Notes: generated by a model not told the origin, from the sequence alone. Shown: positions 32,388 through 44,275, numbered from the stretch's first letter. The stretch: DNA of 64,000 nucleotides from Rhizobium sp. CCGE 510 (GCF_000292525.1 NZ_AEYF01000015.1:62001-126000), one strand, 5' to 3'. Numbers and translations: made by a program.

Positions 32388-32948
32388 ATGAGTGAAGGTA
32401 TCGACATCAAGGAACTGAAGCGCCGCATGGACGGCGCAGTTTCCGCATTCAAGAGCGACATCGCATCGCTGCGCACCGGCCGGGCATCGGCCAACATCCT
32501 CGATCCGGTGACGATCGAGGCCTATGGTTCGCGTATGCCGCTGAACCAGGTCGCCAACATTACTGTGCCGGAGTCGCGCATGCTGTCGGTTTCCGTCTGG
32601 GACAAGTCGATGGTCAGCGCCGTCGAGCGCGGCATCCGCGAATCCAATCTCGGCCTCAACCCGATCGTCGACGGCCAGAGCCTGCGTATTCCGCTGCCGG
32701 AGCTCAACGAGGAGCGCCGCAAATCGCTCGTCAAGGTGGCTCATGACTATGCCGAAAAGAGCAAGGTCGCGATTCGCCACGTTCGCCGCGATGGCATGGA
32801 CGGTCTTAAGAAGGCCGAAAAGGATAGCGTAATCGGCCAGGACGAGGGCAGGGCGCAGTCGGAACGTGTACAGAAGATGACGGACGAGACGATTTCCGAA
32901 ATCGACCGCTTGCTTGGCGATAAGGAAAAGGAAATCATGCAGGTCTAG
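32388..32948 (+). CDS. frr: Ribosome recycling factor
   Basis: A 186-residue RRF that with EF-G splits post-termination ribosomes. It has the expected tRNA-like domain I helices ([20 protein letters not shown] and [12 protein letters not shown]) and [16 protein letters not shown]. The length is standard. The leader contains the repeat motif noted above. Confidence 0.97.
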   Translation: MSEGIDIKELKRRMDGAVSAFKSDIASLRTGRASANILDPVTIEAYGSRMPLNQVANITVPESRMLSVSVWDKSMVSAVERGIRESNLGLNPIVDGQSLRIPLPELNEERRKSLVKVAHDYAEKSKVAIRHVRRDGMDGLKKAEKDSVIGQDEGRAQSERVQKMTDETISEIDRLLGDKEKEIMQV

Positions 32949-32985
32949 TGGATCTGTGCCTTTGCCTGGAAAGACCGGACGGGAA

Positions 32986-33729
32986 ATGTCGGAATCTGTA
33001 TTCGTGACTGTGCCAGAGCATGTTGCCATCATCATGGACGGCAATGGCCGTTGGGCCAAGCAGCGCGGCCTGCCGCGGACAATGGGCCATCGCAAGGGCG
33101 TCGAGGCGGTACGCGAGACGGTACGCGCCGCCGGCGCGGCCGGCATAAAATATCTGACCCTGTTTGCCTTCTCCTCGGAAAACTGGCGCCGGCCGGAGGC
33201 CGAAGTCTCCGATCTGCTCGGTCTGTTGAAGGCCTTCATCCGGCGTGACCTCGCCGAGCTTCATCGCCAGAACGTCCGGATCAAGGTGATCGGCGACCGC
33301 CACAGCCTGCGTAGCGACATTCTCGGCCTGCTGCTCGAGGCGGAGGAAACGACCAAGGACAATATGGCGCTGACACTGGTCATCGCCTTCAATTACGGCT
33401 CGCGCGACGAGATCTCACGAGCTGTGGTGAGCCTGGCGAGGGATGTCGAGGCCGGCCGCCTGAGGGCGCAGGATATCACCCCGGCGCTGATCAACGCCCG
33501 TCTCGACACGGCCGGTATTCCCGATCCGGATCTCATCATCCGCACCAGCGGCGAGGAGCGGCTGTCGAATTTCCTGCTCTGGCAGGCCGCCTATTCGGAA
33601 TTCATCTTCGTTCCGGAATACTGGCCGGATTTCAGCCCTGAGATATTCCGCTCGGCGCTCGAGAAGTTCGCCTCTCGCGACCGGCGCTTCGGCGGTCTGT
33701 CGTCGCAGGCAGCCGCGGTCGGCACCTGA
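32986..33729 (+). CDS. uppS: Isoprenyl (undecaprenyl) diphosphate synthase
   Basis: A 247-residue cis-prenyltransferase that makes the C55 carrier for peptidoglycan and LPS. The catalytic [11 protein letters not shown] (Asp18), [14 protein letters not shown] and [19 protein letters not shown] are all present. I used the ATG at 32986; an earlier in-frame ATG at 32914 overlaps frr and has no family character. The stop overlaps the cdsA start (TGATG). Confidence 0.95.
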   Translation: MSESVFVTVPEHVAIIMDGNGRWAKQRGLPRTMGHRKGVEAVRETVRAAGAAGIKYLTLFAFSSENWRRPEAEVSDLLGLLKAFIRRDLAELHRQNVRIKVIGDRHSLRSDILGLLLEAEETTKDNMALTLVIAFNYGSRDEISRAVVSLARDVEAGRLRAQDITPALINARLDTAGIPDPDLIIRTSGEERLSNFLLWQAAYSEFIFVPEYWPDFSPEIFRSALEKFASRDRRFGGLSSQAAAVGT

Positions 33730-34559
33730 TGCAGCAGGAATTGAAGCTCCGCATCGTTTCAGGACTGATTCTTGCGGCCATCGTTCTTGCCGCCACCTGG
33801 TATGGTGGGTTTGCCTTCCGCATTCTGGCGGCCGTGATCGGCCTGCTGATCTATTATGAATGGTCGACAATTACCGGCATCGCGCGTGATTGGGTCGCCA
33901 ATACAGTCGGCTGGATCGGCCAGGCGGCGATCGCCTTCCTAGTGCTTCTCGGCAATTTCGAATTCGCCGCCGGTATGCTCGCCGGCGTCACCGCTGTCGG
34001 CATTGCGCTGATCATCCTGCACGGCACCAGCCGTTGGCTGCCGGTAGGCCTGTTTTATGCCGGTGCCACCGGCCTGGCGCTCGCCGCGATCAGAAGTGAT
34101 GACCGGCCAGGCCTTTACGCCATGCTCTTCGTCTTTGCCGTCGTCTGGGCAACCGACATTCTTGCTTATTTTGTCGGCAGGGCGCTCGGGGGACCGAAGC
34201 TTGCCCCTTCGATCTCGCCGGGAAAAACATGGTCGGGGGCAATCGGCGGCGGCGTTTCGGCGGTCGTATCCGGCGTCGTTCTCGCCCATTTTCTTCTTCC
34301 GGGCACGGAAATCATCGCCGCCGTCGCAGCACTCGTTCTCTCGGTTTGCAGCCAGTCGGGAGATCTGTTCGAATCTTTCATCAAGCGAAAATTCGGCGTC
34401 AAGGATTCAAGCCGTCTCATTCCGGGTCATGGCGGCGTCATGGACCGGGTAGACGGACTGATTTTCGCCTGTTTTTCGGCGTTCTTGCTTGCTGGATTAT
34501 TTTCCCTGATAAAGGGGACTGCGATGACGTCGCTTGGGGCGGCATTGTTTGGCCTTTGA
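33729..34559 (+). CDS. cdsA: Phosphatidate cytidylyltransferase
   Basis: A 276-residue multispanning inner-membrane enzyme that forms CDP-diacylglycerol. Its first ATG shares a base with the uppS stop. The C-terminal family signature is SRLIPGHGGVMDRVDGL, and SPGKTWSGAIGG lies near residue 160. Hydrophobic segments run through most of the length. Confidence 0.95.
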   Translation: MQQELKLRIVSGLILAAIVLAATWYGGFAFRILAAVIGLLIYYEWSTITGIARDWVANTVGWIGQAAIAFLVLLGNFEFAAGMLAGVTAVGIALIILHGTSRWLPVGLFYAGATGLALAAIRSDDRPGLYAMLFVFAVVWATDILAYFVGRALGGPKLAPSISPGKTWSGAIGGGVSAVVSGVVLAHFLLPGTEIIAAVAALVLSVCSQSGDLFESFIKRKFGVKDSSRLIPGHGGVMDRVDGLIFACFSAFLLAGLFSLIKGTAMTSLGAALFGL

Positions 34560-34596
34560 TGACGCCGCAGCCTGACGGAAGGAACTGATAGAAGTG

Positions 34597-35715
34597 ATGG
34601 CCGATATATACGCATTCCTGATGGGGAATATCGTCACCTTCATCCTCGTGCTCTCGCTGCTCGTCTTCGTGCACGAGATGGGCCATTACCTCGTCGGGCG
34701 CTGGAGCGGTATCCGCATCCTGGCCTTCTCAGTCGGTTTCGGTCCGGAAATATTCGGCTTCACCGACCGTCATGGAACGCGCTGGAAGATCTCGGTAATC
34801 CCGCTTGGCGGTTACGTCCGTTTCTTCGGCGACGAGGACGCCTCGAGCAAGCCCGACACCGACAAGATCGCCGCCATGTCCGAGGAGGATAGGGCGCGCT
34901 CCTTTGCCGGAGCAAAGTTGTGGAAACGTGCCGCGACGGTTGCCGCCGGCCCGATCGCCAATTTCCTGCTGGCGATCGCTATCTTCACCATTCTTTTCTC
35001 GGTCTACGGCCGCTCGGTCGCCGATCCCGTCGTTGCAGAGGTCAAACCGGATGGCGTGGCGGCTGCCGCCGGCATCCTTCCCGGCGATCTCTTGGTCGCC
35101 ATCGACGGCGGCAAGGTCGAGACTTTCGACGACGTGCGCCGCTATGTCGCCATCCGCCCGAGCCAGACGATCGTCGTCACCATCGAGCGCGGCGGTCAGA
35201 AGCTCGACTTGCCGATGGTGCCGCAACGCGTAGACCAGACCGACCAGTTCGGCAACAAGATCGAGCTCGGCCAGATCGGCATCGTCACCAACAAGGAGGT
35301 CGGCAATTTCCGCCTGCAGACCTATACGCCGATCCAGGCGCTGCGGGAGAGTGTGATCGAGACCCGGGACATCGTCACCGGCACCTTCAAATATATCGGC
35401 AATATTTTCCGCGGAACGATGCGGGCCGATCAACTGGGTGGGCCGATCCGCGTGGCGCAAGCTTCGGGCCAGATGGCCAAGCTTGGCATAGGGGCAGTGT
35501 TGCAGCTCGCCGCCATGCTTTCGGTTTCGATAGGATTGCTTAACCTGATGCCGGTTCCGGTACTTGATGGCGGCCACCTGATGTTCTATGCGGTGGAAGC
35601 GGTGAGAGGAAAACCGCTGGGTGCCAAGGCTCAGGAAATCGCATTTCGCATTGGCTTTGCCATGATACTAACATTGATGGTTTTCACGACCTGGAACGAC
35701 ATTAGCCTGAGCTAA
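34597..35715 (+). CDS. rseP: RIP metalloprotease RseP (site-2 protease)
   Basis: A 372-residue intramembrane protease. The zinc site HEMGH is at residues 26-30 in the first membrane segment, a PDZ domain follows at about 130-210, and the second active-site motif NLMPVPVLDGG is near 317. It cleaves membrane-bound anti-sigma factors or signal-peptide remnants. A GTG one codon earlier (34594) is an alternative start. Next to bamA, as in many proteobacteria. Confidence 0.95.
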   Translation: MADIYAFLMGNIVTFILVLSLLVFVHEMGHYLVGRWSGIRILAFSVGFGPEIFGFTDRHGTRWKISVIPLGGYVRFFGDEDASSKPDTDKIAAMSEEDRARSFAGAKLWKRAATVAAGPIANFLLAIAIFTILFSVYGRSVADPVVAEVKPDGVAAAAGILPGDLLVAIDGGKVETFDDVRRYVAIRPSQTIVVTIERGGQKLDLPMVPQRVDQTDQFGNKIELGQIGIVTNKEVGNFRLQTYTPIQALRESVIETRDIVTGTFKYIGNIFRGTMRADQLGGPIRVAQASGQMAKLGIGAVLQLAAMLSVSIGLLNLMPVPVLDGGHLMFYAVEAVRGKPLGAKAQEIAFRIGFAMILTLMVFTTWNDISLS

Positions 35716-35918
35716 GGGTAAACGCGCAAGGCAGGGGAATTACTATTTATTTACGATGTTTCAAGGCTGTAGTGGCGAATGGGTCACGCTTCGAAATGAA
35801 GTAAACAGAAATTAACGACCTCCCTTGCTTGTATGTCAAAAGCGGGTAAAACGACACACGTGACCGGAATCGGGTTTTCCCGGGGCCGGGGACGAGGGAA
35901 AAAAAGGTAATAGGTGAA

Positions 35919-38258
35919 ATGAAGGCTGGTTCAAAGTTTTTGAACGCAGTATCGGCGGTTGCGCTGTCTGCTAGTGTTGTTGCTTCGGGCGCAGGTGCTT
36001 TGACGTTCGTTTCTGCTACGGCCGCTGAGGCCGCGGTCATCCAGCGCATCGATGTGCGCGGCGCAAGCCGTGTTGGCGCGGAAGCCGTCCGGTCGAACCT
36101 CACCATCGCTCCCGGAAAGAGTTTTTCGAACACTGATATCGATGCCTCGGTCAAGCAGCTCTACGGCACGGGCTACTTCTCCGACGTCAAGATTTCGGTC
36201 TCCGGAAGCACGCTTGTCGTCAACGTCCAGGAAGCCCAGCTCGTCAATCAGGTCGTCTTCAACGGCAATCGCAAGATCAAGGACGACAAGCTCGCGACCA
36301 TCGTCCAGACCCACGCCGCCGGCCCCTACAGCGACACCCAGATCCAGGCTGACATCCAGTCGATCAAGGAAGCCTATGCCGCCACCGGCCGCAGCGAGGT
36401 CGAAGTGACGACGCAGGTCGTGCCGCTCGGCGAAGGCCGCGTCAACCTCGCTTTTGTGATCAACGAAGGCGACCGCACCAAGATCGATTCGATCAACTTC
36501 GTCGGCAACAATGCCTACAGCGCCGGCCGCCTGGCTGCCGTCATCGCTACCAAGCGGTCAAACTTCCTGTCGTTCCTGACCCGCAAGGACGTCTATAACG
36601 ACGACAAGCTCCATGCCGACGAGGAAGCGCTGCGCCAGTTCTATTACAATCGCGGCTACGCCGACATGCGCATCGTCTCTTCCGATGCGACCTTTGACGA
36701 TGCGACCAACAAATACACGCTGACCTTCAACATCGAGGAAGGCCAGCGTTACGACTTCGGACCGGTGACCGTCCAGTCGACCGTCGAAGGCGTCGGCTCC
36801 GAGCAATTGCAGCCGCTGGTACGCACCCACGAAGGTAAGGTCTACAACGCCAAGGAAGTGCAGAAGTCGATTGAGGCGATCTCCGATCAGGTCGCGTCTG
36901 CCGGTTACCCCTTTGCGCGCGTCACGCCGCGCGGTAACCGCGACCTCAACAACAACACGATCGGTGTCGAGTATCTGGTTGACCAGGGCGAGCGCGCCTA
37001 TGTCGAGCGCATCGAGATCCGTGGCAATAGCCGCACGCGCGATTACGTGATCCGTCGCGAATTCGATATGAGCGAAGGCGACGCCTTCAACCAGCAGATG
37101 ATCACCAAGGCCAAGCGCCGCCTCGAAGCGCTCGGTTACTTCTCTTCCGTCAATATCTCCACCCAGCCGGGCAGCTCGCCCGATCGCGTCGTGGTGGTCG
37201 TCGACGTGCAGGATCAGTCCACCGGTTCGTTCGGTGTCGGCGCGGGTTATGCCGCCGGCGGCGATGGTCTGCTGCTGGAAGCATCCATCGAGGAAAAGAA
37301 CTTCCTTGGCCGCGGTCAGTACATCCGCATCTCGGCCGGCGGCGGTCAGGAAGGGTCGCGCGCCTACGGCGTCAGCTTCACCGAACCCTATTTCCTCGGC
37401 TATCGTCTGGCAGCAGGCTTTGACGTCAACCACAGCGAAACGTCGAGCAACGACAACTACGATTACGAGGAAACCAGCGTCGTCCTGCGCGTCACTGCGC
37501 CGATCACCGAGGACCTGGCGACGACGTTCCGCTATAACTACAAACAGATGAAGTATGACGCGGATAACAACGATCTTTCCGACCTGTCCGCTCCGTATCA
37601 GCACTTGGTTGAGGACAGCCCGTGGACACGTTCCTCCATCTCGCAGACGCTGACCTACAACACGCTCGACGATACGGTCCTGCCGCGCGAAGGCATCTAT
37701 GCGACGGCCACGCAGGAACTCGCCGGCCTCGGCGGCGACTCGCAATTCTACAAGCTCTACGGCAAGGCTCGTTATTACCGCTTGCTCGCTGACGATGCCG
37801 ATATCATCGGCTCGGTATCTGCTTCGGCGGGTTATGTCGTCGGCCTCGGGGGCAACCTGAATGTCTTCGATCAGTTCACCTTGAGCAACGGCGATATTCG
37901 TGGTTTCGAAAACAAGGGTATCGGCCCGCGCGTTTCCGGCACCAACGACGATCCGCTCGGTGGTACGACGTATTTCACCGCATCGGCCGAAGCGACTTTC
38001 CCGATGCCGGGCTTCCCGCGTGACTTCAACCTGCGCGGCGCGGTTTTTGCCGACGCCGGAACGCTGTTCGGCAACGACGTTGACCTGAGGGGCGACGGCA
38101 TTGACGGCGAAGACGCCTCGTTGCGCGCGTCTGTCGGTGTCGGTGTCGTCTGGCAGTCTCCCTTCGGTTCATTGCGTCTGGATTACGCGATCCCGGTTCT
38201 CAAGGAAGACTTCGACAAGACGCAGAACTTCAAGTTTGGCATCAACAACCAATTCTGA
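35919..38258 (+). CDS. bamA: Outer membrane protein assembly factor BamA
   Basis: A 779-residue Omp85 protein, the central insertase for outer-membrane beta-barrels. It has a signal peptide (cleavage near AEA-AVI, about residue 38), five POTRA domains to about residue 430, and a C-terminal 16-strand barrel ending in Phe, as required for recognition by BAM itself. The barrel region has [13 protein letters not shown] and the VRGF-like motif [13 protein letters not shown]. The 200-base upstream gap suggests its own promoter. Confidence 0.97.
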   Translation: MKAGSKFLNAVSAVALSASVVASGAGALTFVSATAAEAAVIQRIDVRGASRVGAEAVRSNLTIAPGKSFSNTDIDASVKQLYGTGYFSDVKISVSGSTLVVNVQEAQLVNQVVFNGNRKIKDDKLATIVQTHAAGPYSDTQIQADIQSIKEAYAATGRSEVEVTTQVVPLGEGRVNLAFVINEGDRTKIDSINFVGNNAYSAGRLAAVIATKRSNFLSFLTRKDVYNDDKLHADEEALRQFYYNRGYADMRIVSSDATFDDATNKYTLTFNIEEGQRYDFGPVTVQSTVEGVGSEQLQPLVRTHEGKVYNAKEVQKSIEAISDQVASAGYPFARVTPRGNRDLNNNTIGVEYLVDQGERAYVERIEIRGNSRTRDYVIRREFDMSEGDAFNQQMITKAKRRLEALGYFSSVNISTQPGSSPDRVVVVVDVQDQSTGSFGVGAGYAAGGDGLLLEASIEEKNFLGRGQYIRISAGGGQEGSRAYGVSFTEPYFLGYRLAAGFDVNHSETSSNDNYDYEETSVVLRVTAPITEDLATTFRYNYKQMKYDADNNDLSDLSAPYQHLVEDSPWTRSSISQTLTYNTLDDTVLPREGIYATATQELAGLGGDSQFYKLYGKARYYRLLADDADIIGSVSASAGYVVGLGGNLNVFDQFTLSNGDIRGFENKGIGPRVSGTNDDPLGGTTYFTASAEATFPMPGFPRDFNLRGAVFADAGTLFGNDVDLRGDGIDGEDASLRASVGVGVVWQSPFGSLRLDYAIPVLKEDFDKTQNFKFGINNQF

Positions 38259-38308
38259 TATCGGCAGTCCGGAACTGTAAGACTCAATTCCGTTCTGGAG
38301 CATTGCCG

Positions 38309-39376
38309 ATGGAGCAAAACGTTTTTTTTCTGCCCCATGAAGGTCTGAAGCTCGCTGAGCTGGCAGAGTTTCTTGGGGCGGAACTTGCCAATTCCGACCA
38401 CGCCGATGTTGTCGTCAGGTCCGTTGCCCCGATCCACAGGGCGCGGGCGGGTGATGTCTGTTATATCCTGTCGCGCCGCAACCGCGATGAATTCGGGACA
38501 TGCGAAGCCTCGGCGGTGATCTGCGACAAGGCGCTCGTCGATCTCGTACCCCCACATATCCCGATCATCCTGTCGTCCAATCCGCATGCCGCCTTCGCGA
38601 TGGCGGGCGGTCTGTTTTATCCCGCCGCGTTGCGCCCGGTTGTCTTTTCCTCAGCTGAAAACAAGATCGCACCGAGCGCGGTGATCGACCCGAGCGCCAG
38701 GCTTGAAAGCGGCGTCATCGTCGAGCCGATGGCCGTCATCGGTGCGCATGCAGAGATCGGCGAAGGGACGCGCATCGGCGCCCACAGCATCATTGGCCCG
38801 AATGTCAAAATCGGCCGCGATTGTTCGATTGCGGCCGGCGCCAGCGTGCTCTGCGCATTGCTGGGCAATGGCGTCATCATCCACAACGGCGTCCGCATTG
38901 GCCAAGATGGTTTCGGTTATGCACCGGGGCCGCGTGGCATGATCAAGATCGTCCAGATCGGCCGGGTGATCATCCAGGATAAGGTCGAAATCGGCGCCAA
39001 TACCACGATCGACCGCGGCGCCATGGACGATACGGTCATCGGTGAAGGCACCAAGATCGACAACCAGGTACAGATCGGCCACAACGTTCAGATCGGACGC
39101 CATTGCGCCATCGTCGCGCAGGTCGGCATTGCCGGCAGCACGAAGATCGGCAACGGCGTCCAGATCGGCGGCCAGGTCGGCATCAAGGGGCACGTGACGA
39201 TCGGCGATGGCGTGCAGATCGCTGCCAAAAGCGGTATCATGACCGATCTTGCCGCCGGCGGGCAATATGGCGGGATACCTGCTCGTCCGCTAAAAGACTA
39301 TCTGAGAGAGGCCGCACAACAAGTGTCGAAGTCTAAGTTGCGCGGCAGGAACCCTGGAGGCAAGGAAAATGACTGA
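38309..39376 (+). CDS. lpxD: UDP-3-O-acylglucosamine N-acyltransferase
   Basis: A 355-residue LpxD, third step of lipid A synthesis. It has an N-terminal uridine-binding domain, then a left-handed beta-helix of hexapeptides ([20 protein letters not shown], with the catalytic His in [15 protein letters not shown]). I chose the ATG at 38309 with GGAG nine bases upstream. Its end overlaps fabZ by eight bases. Confidence 0.96.
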   Translation: MEQNVFFLPHEGLKLAELAEFLGAELANSDHADVVVRSVAPIHRARAGDVCYILSRRNRDEFGTCEASAVICDKALVDLVPPHIPIILSSNPHAAFAMAGGLFYPAALRPVVFSSAENKIAPSAVIDPSARLESGVIVEPMAVIGAHAEIGEGTRIGAHSIIGPNVKIGRDCSIAAGASVLCALLGNGVIIHNGVRIGQDGFGYAPGPRGMIKIVQIGRVIIQDKVEIGANTTIDRGAMDDTVIGEGTKIDNQVQIGHNVQIGRHCAIVAQVGIAGSTKIGNGVQIGGQVGIKGHVTIGDGVQIAAKSGIMTDLAAGGQYGGIPARPLKDYLREAAQQVSKSKLRGRNPGGKEND

Positions 39377-39836
39377 GGCGGCCACGACAACGCTTTCTTC
39401 GGCTGACATCACCGAGATCATGAAGCTGCTGCCGCATCGCTACCCCTTCCTCATGGTCGACAAGATCATCGAGATCGACAGCGACAACAGCGCAATCGGC
39501 ATCAAGAATGTCACTGTGAACGAACCGCATTTCACGGGCCATTTTCCGGACGCCCCGATTATGCCCGGTGTTCTCCTGATCGAGGGCATGGCACAGACCG
39601 CAGGTGCGATCTGTGCCAAGAAAGAAGGCCAGCCGGGCAACCTCGTCTACTTCATGACCATCGAGAATGCGCGCTTTCGCAAGCCTGTCGTTCCCGGCGA
39701 TCGCGTCGAATTCCATGTCAAAAAGCACAAGCAGCGCGGCAATATCTGGAAATTCCATTGCGACGCCAAGGTTGACGGCGCGCTTGTCGCCGAAGCCGAT
39801 ATCGGCGCGATGATCGTTCGTAAGGAACAGGCATGA
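39369..39836 (+). CDS. fabZ: 3-hydroxyacyl-ACP dehydratase FabZ
   Basis: A 155-residue hot-dog-fold dehydratase of fatty acid elongation. The catalytic His is in [16 protein letters not shown] and the Glu in [22 protein letters not shown] precedes the ATG. Overlaps lpxD upstream and lpxA downstream (ATGA), the usual lpxD-fabZ-lpxA order. Confidence 0.97.
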   Translation: MTEAATTTLSSADITEIMKLLPHRYPFLMVDKIIEIDSDNSAIGIKNVTVNEPHFTGHFPDAPIMPGVLLIEGMAQTAGAICAKKEGQPGNLVYFMTIENARFRKPVVPGDRVEFHVKKHKQRGNIWKFHCDAKVDGALVAEADIGAMIVRKEQA

Positions 39837-40651
39837 GCACTATCGCCGAAAGCGCCCGCATTCATCCGATGGCTGTCGTCGAAGACGGGGCTGTTATCGG
39901 TGAGGGCGTCAAGATCGGTCCGTTCTGCCATGTCGGGCCGCACGTCGTCCTGCATGAAAATGTCGAACTCTTGTCACATGCGGTCGTCACCGGCCGCACC
40001 GTGATCGGCAAGGGCACGCGGATCTTTCCTATGGCCGTCATCGGCGGCGATCCGCAGAGCGTCCATCACGGCGGCGAGGAGACGACGCTTTCGGTCGGCG
40101 CCAACTGCACGATCCGCGAGGGCGTGACGATGAACACCGGCACGGCCGATTTCGGTGCCCAGACGATCGTCGGCGACAATAACCTCTTCCTTGCCAATTC
40201 CCATGTCGCGCATGACTGCAGGGTCGGCAATCACGTGATCATGTCGAACAACGTCATGCTCGCCGGCCATGTCGTCATCGAGGATCGCGTCATCCTGGGC
40301 GGCGGCTCGGCCGTTCACCAGTTCACGCGCGTCGGCCGCCACGCCTTCGTCGGCGGGCTTTCGGCGGTGAGCTACGACGTCATTCCCTACGGCATGTTGA
40401 ACGGCAATCCCGGGCTGCTGAGCGGCCTCAATGTCGTCGGCATGACGCGCGCCGGCGTCGACCGCGCGGTCATCCACAGGGTGCGTCGCGCCTATAAGTC
40501 GATCTTCGAAGGAACGGGTTCCGTCCGCGAAAACGCCGCCGCCATTCGTGACGACTATGCCGATTGCGAACAGGCGGTCCACATCCTCGATTTCATCGCC
40601 GCCGACAGCGACCGCGCTCTCTCCTCGCCGACCCGGGGGCAGAAGGGCTAG
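39833..40651 (+). CDS. lpxA: UDP-N-acetylglucosamine acyltransferase
   Basis: A 272-residue LpxA, the first committed lipid A enzyme. The N-terminal hexapeptide helix carries the catalytic His in [18 protein letters not shown], and the C-terminal helical domain has [11 protein letters not shown]. The start codon overlaps the fabZ stop. Confidence 0.97.
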   Translation: MSTIAESARIHPMAVVEDGAVIGEGVKIGPFCHVGPHVVLHENVELLSHAVVTGRTVIGKGTRIFPMAVIGGDPQSVHHGGEETTLSVGANCTIREGVTMNTGTADFGAQTIVGDNNLFLANSHVAHDCRVGNHVIMSNNVMLAGHVVIEDRVILGGGSAVHQFTRVGRHAFVGGLSAVSYDVIPYGMLNGNPGLLSGLNVVGMTRAGVDRAVIHRVRRAYKSIFEGTGSVRENAAAIRDDYADCEQAVHILDFIAADSDRALSSPTRGQKG

Positions 40652-40654
40652 TCT

Positions 40655-41536
40655 GTGGCTTTATCCGGCGAAACCGCTGCGGGCCGGCTGGCGATCATCG
40701 CCGGTGGCGGTCTTCTGCCTTCCTATGTCGCTGAAGCTGCGCGTGCGGCCGGTGAGAATCCGGTCATTGTTGCACTGAAGGATGAAAGCGACCGGCGCTG
40801 GGAAGGCTATGACCACGCCGTTATCGGCATCGGCAATTTCGCAGCTCTTGATGGGTTGTTCAACCGTTATGGCGTCGGCCGGGTCGTGATGTCGGGCAGC
40901 GTCGCCCGCCGGCCGGAATGGCGCGAGGTACGCCCGACGCTGCGCATCCTGATGAAAGTGCCGGCCGCCATCCGGACCCTGCTATCCGGCGGCGACGACA
41001 CGGTTCTGCAGATGGTCATCCGGCTGATCGAAGGAAACGGCCGTCGCGTCGTCGGCGCCCATGAAATCGCCCCCGACCTCCTTGCCTCTGTCGGCCCGCT
41101 TGGCGCCGTCGTGCCCGGCGAAGAAGACCGGCGCGATATCGGCCGCGCAGCCGAAGCCGCAGACATGCTCGGCCGGCTCGATGTCGGGCAGGGCGCCATC
41201 AGCATCGGCGGGCGTGTCGTCGCGCTGGAGGGTCTTGAGGGCACGGATGAGATGCTGGACCGGGTCGCAAGTCTCAGAGCCGCCGGTCGGATCTCGCCGC
41301 GGCGCCGCGGCGCGCTCGTCAAGCTTTGCAAGCCGCAACAGGATATCCGCGCCGACCTGCCGGCGATCGGCGTTTCTACTGTCCTGAACGCTAGGAAAGC
41401 CGGTCTTGGCGGAATCGCCGTGGAGGCTGGCCGCTCGCTGGTGCTCGATCGTAGCGCCGTGATCAAAGCCGCCGATGATGCCGGCATTTTTGTCTGCGGC
41501 ATCGATCGCGGGCTGCCGGCATGGGGGCTCGAATGA
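40655..41536 (+). CDS. lpxI: UDP-2,3-diacylglucosamine pyrophosphatase LpxI
   Basis: A 293-residue protein of the DUF1009 family. LpxI replaces LpxH in alphaproteobacteria and yields lipid X from UDP-2,3-diacylglucosamine. Segments GRLAIIAGGGLLPSYVAEAA at the start, VVMSGSVARRPEW, and GIAVEAGRSLVLDR match the family. GTG start three bases after the lpxA stop. Its stop overlaps the lpxB ATG. Confidence 0.94.
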   Translation: MALSGETAAGRLAIIAGGGLLPSYVAEAARAAGENPVIVALKDESDRRWEGYDHAVIGIGNFAALDGLFNRYGVGRVVMSGSVARRPEWREVRPTLRILMKVPAAIRTLLSGGDDTVLQMVIRLIEGNGRRVVGAHEIAPDLLASVGPLGAVVPGEEDRRDIGRAAEAADMLGRLDVGQGAISIGGRVVALEGLEGTDEMLDRVASLRAAGRISPRRRGALVKLCKPQQDIRADLPAIGVSTVLNARKAGLGGIAVEAGRSLVLDRSAVIKAADDAGIFVCGIDRGLPAWGLE

Positions 41537-42702
41537 ACGGGGCGCCGCTGAAGATCGCCGTCATTGCCGGTGAGGTGTCGGGTGATCTGCTCGGTGCCGA
41601 TCTCATCGCTGCCCTGAAGCGGATTCATGTCGGACCGGTGGAGCTTGTTGGCGTCGGCGGCGAGGGGTTGCAGGCCGAGGGGCTGACATCCCTGTTCGAT
41701 TTCTCCGAACTTTCGATCATGGGCATCACCCAGGTGCTGAGCCGGTTGCCGAAGCTCTATACCCTGATCCGCCAGACGACCGCTGCCATCATTGCTGCGA
41801 AGCCCGACATTCTCCTCATTATTGACAGCCCGGATTTCACCCATCGCGTCGCCAAGCGGGTCCGTACCGCGCTGCCCGATCTGCCTGTCGTCAATTACGT
41901 CTGTCCGAGCGTCTGGGCCTGGAAGGAATATCGCGCCGCGCGCATGCTCTCCTATGTCGATCATGTGCTCGCCGTCCTGCCTTTCGAGCCGGCGACGATG
42001 CGGCGCCTGAACGGCCCGGCCACCACCTATGTCGGTCATCGTCTGACCGCCGACCCTGCGCTGTTGGAAACGCGGCGCTTGCGCGCCGGCAGGCAGCCCG
42101 GCAAGGGGGCGATCCTTCTTCTGCCCGGCTCACGTTCTTCCGAAATCCAGAAGCTCCTGCCGCATTTCGAGGTCGCTGCAAGCGAATTGACCGCCCGCAA
42201 TGGGCCGATGCGCTTTATTCTGCCGACGGTAACGCACAGGGAAGCGCTTGTCCGCCAATTGACGGCGGGATGGGTGGTAAAGCCGGAAATCGTGCTCGGC
42301 GCGCAAGCAAAATGGCAGGCCTTCGCTGAAGCCGATGCGGCCATAGCGGCATCCGGAACCGTCATTCTTGAACTGGCGCTTGCCGATGTTCCCGTCGTCT
42401 CTGCCTACAAGGTCGACTGGATCATGCGTCTGCTGACGTCGAGCATCAAGACCTGGACAGGCGCACTGCCAAACCTGATTGCCGATTACGCGGTCGTGCC
42501 GGAATATCTGAACGATATTGTTCGCGGCGCAAGTCTCGCACGCTGGATGGAAAGGCTGTCAGCCGACACCTACCAGCTCAAGGCGATGAAGGAAGGCTAT
42601 GATCTCATCTGGCAGCGCATGCAGACCGAAAAACCACCCGGCGAACACGCCGCCGAAATCCTTCTCGATGTGCTGAACAAGAAAAAACCCGGTCGTCTCT
42701 GA
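41533..42702 (+). CDS. lpxB: Lipid A disaccharide synthase
   Basis: A 389-residue GT19 glycosyltransferase that joins lipid X to UDP-diacylglucosamine. It starts MNGAPLKIAVIAGEVSGDLL, then has the YVCPSVWAWKEYRA and LPGSRSSEI motifs. I chose the ATG at 41533, which overlaps the lpxI stop as ATGA. The terminator stem begins inside its last codons. Confidence 0.96.
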   Translation: MNGAPLKIAVIAGEVSGDLLGADLIAALKRIHVGPVELVGVGGEGLQAEGLTSLFDFSELSIMGITQVLSRLPKLYTLIRQTTAAIIAAKPDILLIIDSPDFTHRVAKRVRTALPDLPVVNYVCPSVWAWKEYRAARMLSYVDHVLAVLPFEPATMRRLNGPATTYVGHRLTADPALLETRRLRAGRQPGKGAILLLPGSRSSEIQKLLPHFEVAASELTARNGPMRFILPTVTHREALVRQLTAGWVVKPEIVLGAQAKWQAFAEADAAIAASGTVILELALADVPVVSAYKVDWIMRLLTSSIKTWTGALPNLIADYAVVPEYLNDIVRGASLARWMERLSADTYQLKAMKEGYDLIWQRMQTEKPPGEHAAEILLDVLNKKKPGRL

Positions 42703-42711
42703 CCGGGTTTT
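42684..42711. terminator. Bidirectional terminator between lpxB and gltA
   Basis: AAAACCCGGTC pairs with GACCGGGTTTT around a six-base loop. The left arm lies within the last six codons of lpxB. The symmetry suits the convergent gltA transcript as well. Confidence 0.9.
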
Positions 42712-42743
42712 CTTCTTTTCGGGTAATATATTGGCCGAAGTGA

Positions 42744-44033
42744 TCAGCGCTTCGAAACCGGAATGTAGTCGCGCTTCGGTTCGCCGACATAGAGCTGGCG
42801 CGGACGGCCGATACGCTGTTCCGGATCCTCGATCATCTCGTTCCACTGCGCGATCCAGCCGACGGTGCGGGCAAGCGCGAAGAGCACGGTGAACATCGTC
42901 GTGGGGAAGCCCAGCGCCTTCAGCGTGATGCCGGAATAGAAGTCGATGTTCGGATAGAGCTTCTTCTCGATGAAATATTCGTCGGTGAGCGCGATGCGCT
43001 CCAGCTCCATCGCCACTTCGAGCAACGGATCGTCCTTGATGCCGAGCTCGCCGAGCACCTCATGCGTCGTCTTCTGCATGATCTTGGCGCGCGGATCATA
43101 GTTCTTGTAGACGCGGTGGCCGAAGCCCATCAGCCGGAACGGATCGTTCTTGTCCTTGGCGCGGGCGATATATTCCGGAATGTGGTCGACCGAGCCGATC
43201 TCATGCAGCATGTTGAGCGCTGCTTCGTTGGCGCCGCCATGCGCCGGGCCCCAGAGGCAGGCAATACCGGCCGCGATGCAGGCGAACGGGTTGGCGCCCG
43301 ACGAACCGGCGAGACGCACGGTCGAGGTCGAGGCGTTCTGTTCGTGATCGGCATGCAGGATGAAGATGCGATCCATGGCGCGGGCAAGCACAGGATTGAC
43401 CACATATTCTTCGCAAGGCACGGCAAAACACATGCGCAGGAAGTTCGAGGCGTAGTCGAGATCGTTCTTCGGATAAACGAAGGGCTGGCCGATATGGTAC
43501 TTGTAGGCCATGGCGGCGAGCGTCGGCATCTTGGCGATCATGCGCAGGCTGGCGACCATACGCTGGTGCGGATCGGTGATGTCGGTTGAATCGTGATAGA
43601 AGGCCGACAGCGCGCCGACGCAGCCGCACATGACGGCCATCGGGTGCGCGTCGCGGCGGAAGCCGGTGAAGAAACGGCTCATCTGCTCGTGCACCATGGT
43701 GTGGTGCGTGACGCGATAATCGAAGTCCTTCTTCTGTACGGTGGTCGGCAGTTCGCCGTAAAGCAGAAGATAGCAGACCTCGAGGAAGTCGCCATGCTCG
43801 GCCAGCTGCTCGATCGGATAGCCGCGATGCAGCAGCACACCTTCGTCGCCGTCGATATAGGTAATTTTCGATTCACAGGATGCGGTCGAGGTGAAACCCG
43901 GATCGTAGGTGAAGGAAGCCGTGTTCTTGTAAAGGGCACCGATATCGATGACGCTCGGGCCAATCGTGCCGCTCTTGACGGCAAGGTCGACAGATTTGTC
44001 ACCGATTTTTATTGTAGCGCTTTGATCCGTCAT
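42744..44033 (-). CDS. gltA: Citrate synthase
   Basis: A 429-residue type II (hexameric) citrate synthase. The catalytic residues fall in [12 protein letters not shown] (His), [15 protein letters not shown] (His) and the Asp-containing NIDFYSGI. The ATG at 44033 is preceded by GGAGGATCAGC. It condenses oxaloacetate and acetyl-CoA and is the TCA-cycle entry for acetyl-CoA made by the PDH complex encoded at 51-58 kb. Confidence 0.97.
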   Translation of the reverse strand: MTDQSATIKIGDKSVDLAVKSGTIGPSVIDIGALYKNTASFTYDPGFTSTASCESKITYIDGDEGVLLHRGYPIEQLAEHGDFLEVCYLLLYGELPTTVQKKDFDYRVTHHTMVHEQMSRFFTGFRRDAHPMAVMCGCVGALSAFYHDSTDITDPHQRMVASLRMIAKMPTLAAMAYKYHIGQPFVYPKNDLDYASNFLRMCFAVPCEEYVVNPVLARAMDRIFILHADHEQNASTSTVRLAGSSGANPFACIAAGIACLWGPAHGGANEAALNMLHEIGSVDHIPEYIARAKDKNDPFRLMGFGHRVYKNYDPRAKIMQKTTHEVLGELGIKDDPLLEVAMELERIALTDEYFIEKKLYPNIDFYSGITLKALGFPTTMFTVLFALARTVGWIAQWNEMIEDPEQRIGRPRQLYVGEPKRDYIPVSKR

Positions 44034-44275
44034 GCTGATCCTCCGAAATGGCGGTGGCGCCATAAAAGCGCCATAGGGGTTAAGCGTCCTCACCGATAGC
44101 TATATGATCGCGAAGCTAATGCCAAGTTACCGTGACGGCATTTTGTGCATTGCGGTATCACCTTTTAGGCACTGCAGCGATGAGCCGCGCGCATATCGGA
44201 AGCCGATGATTCGACTGGTTTTTTGGCGCTCACGATTTTCCCTCATATTTCAATCGATTATCCTTGCCGGATTTG

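Noticed and set aside
36558..37745. Open frame of 395 codons antisense to bamA
   Set aside because: Shadow of bamA with no ribosome-binding site or recognisable domain.
44034..44275. Extra gene between gltA and comEC
   Set aside because: Only short frames without ribosome-binding sites occur; this is a divergent promoter region.
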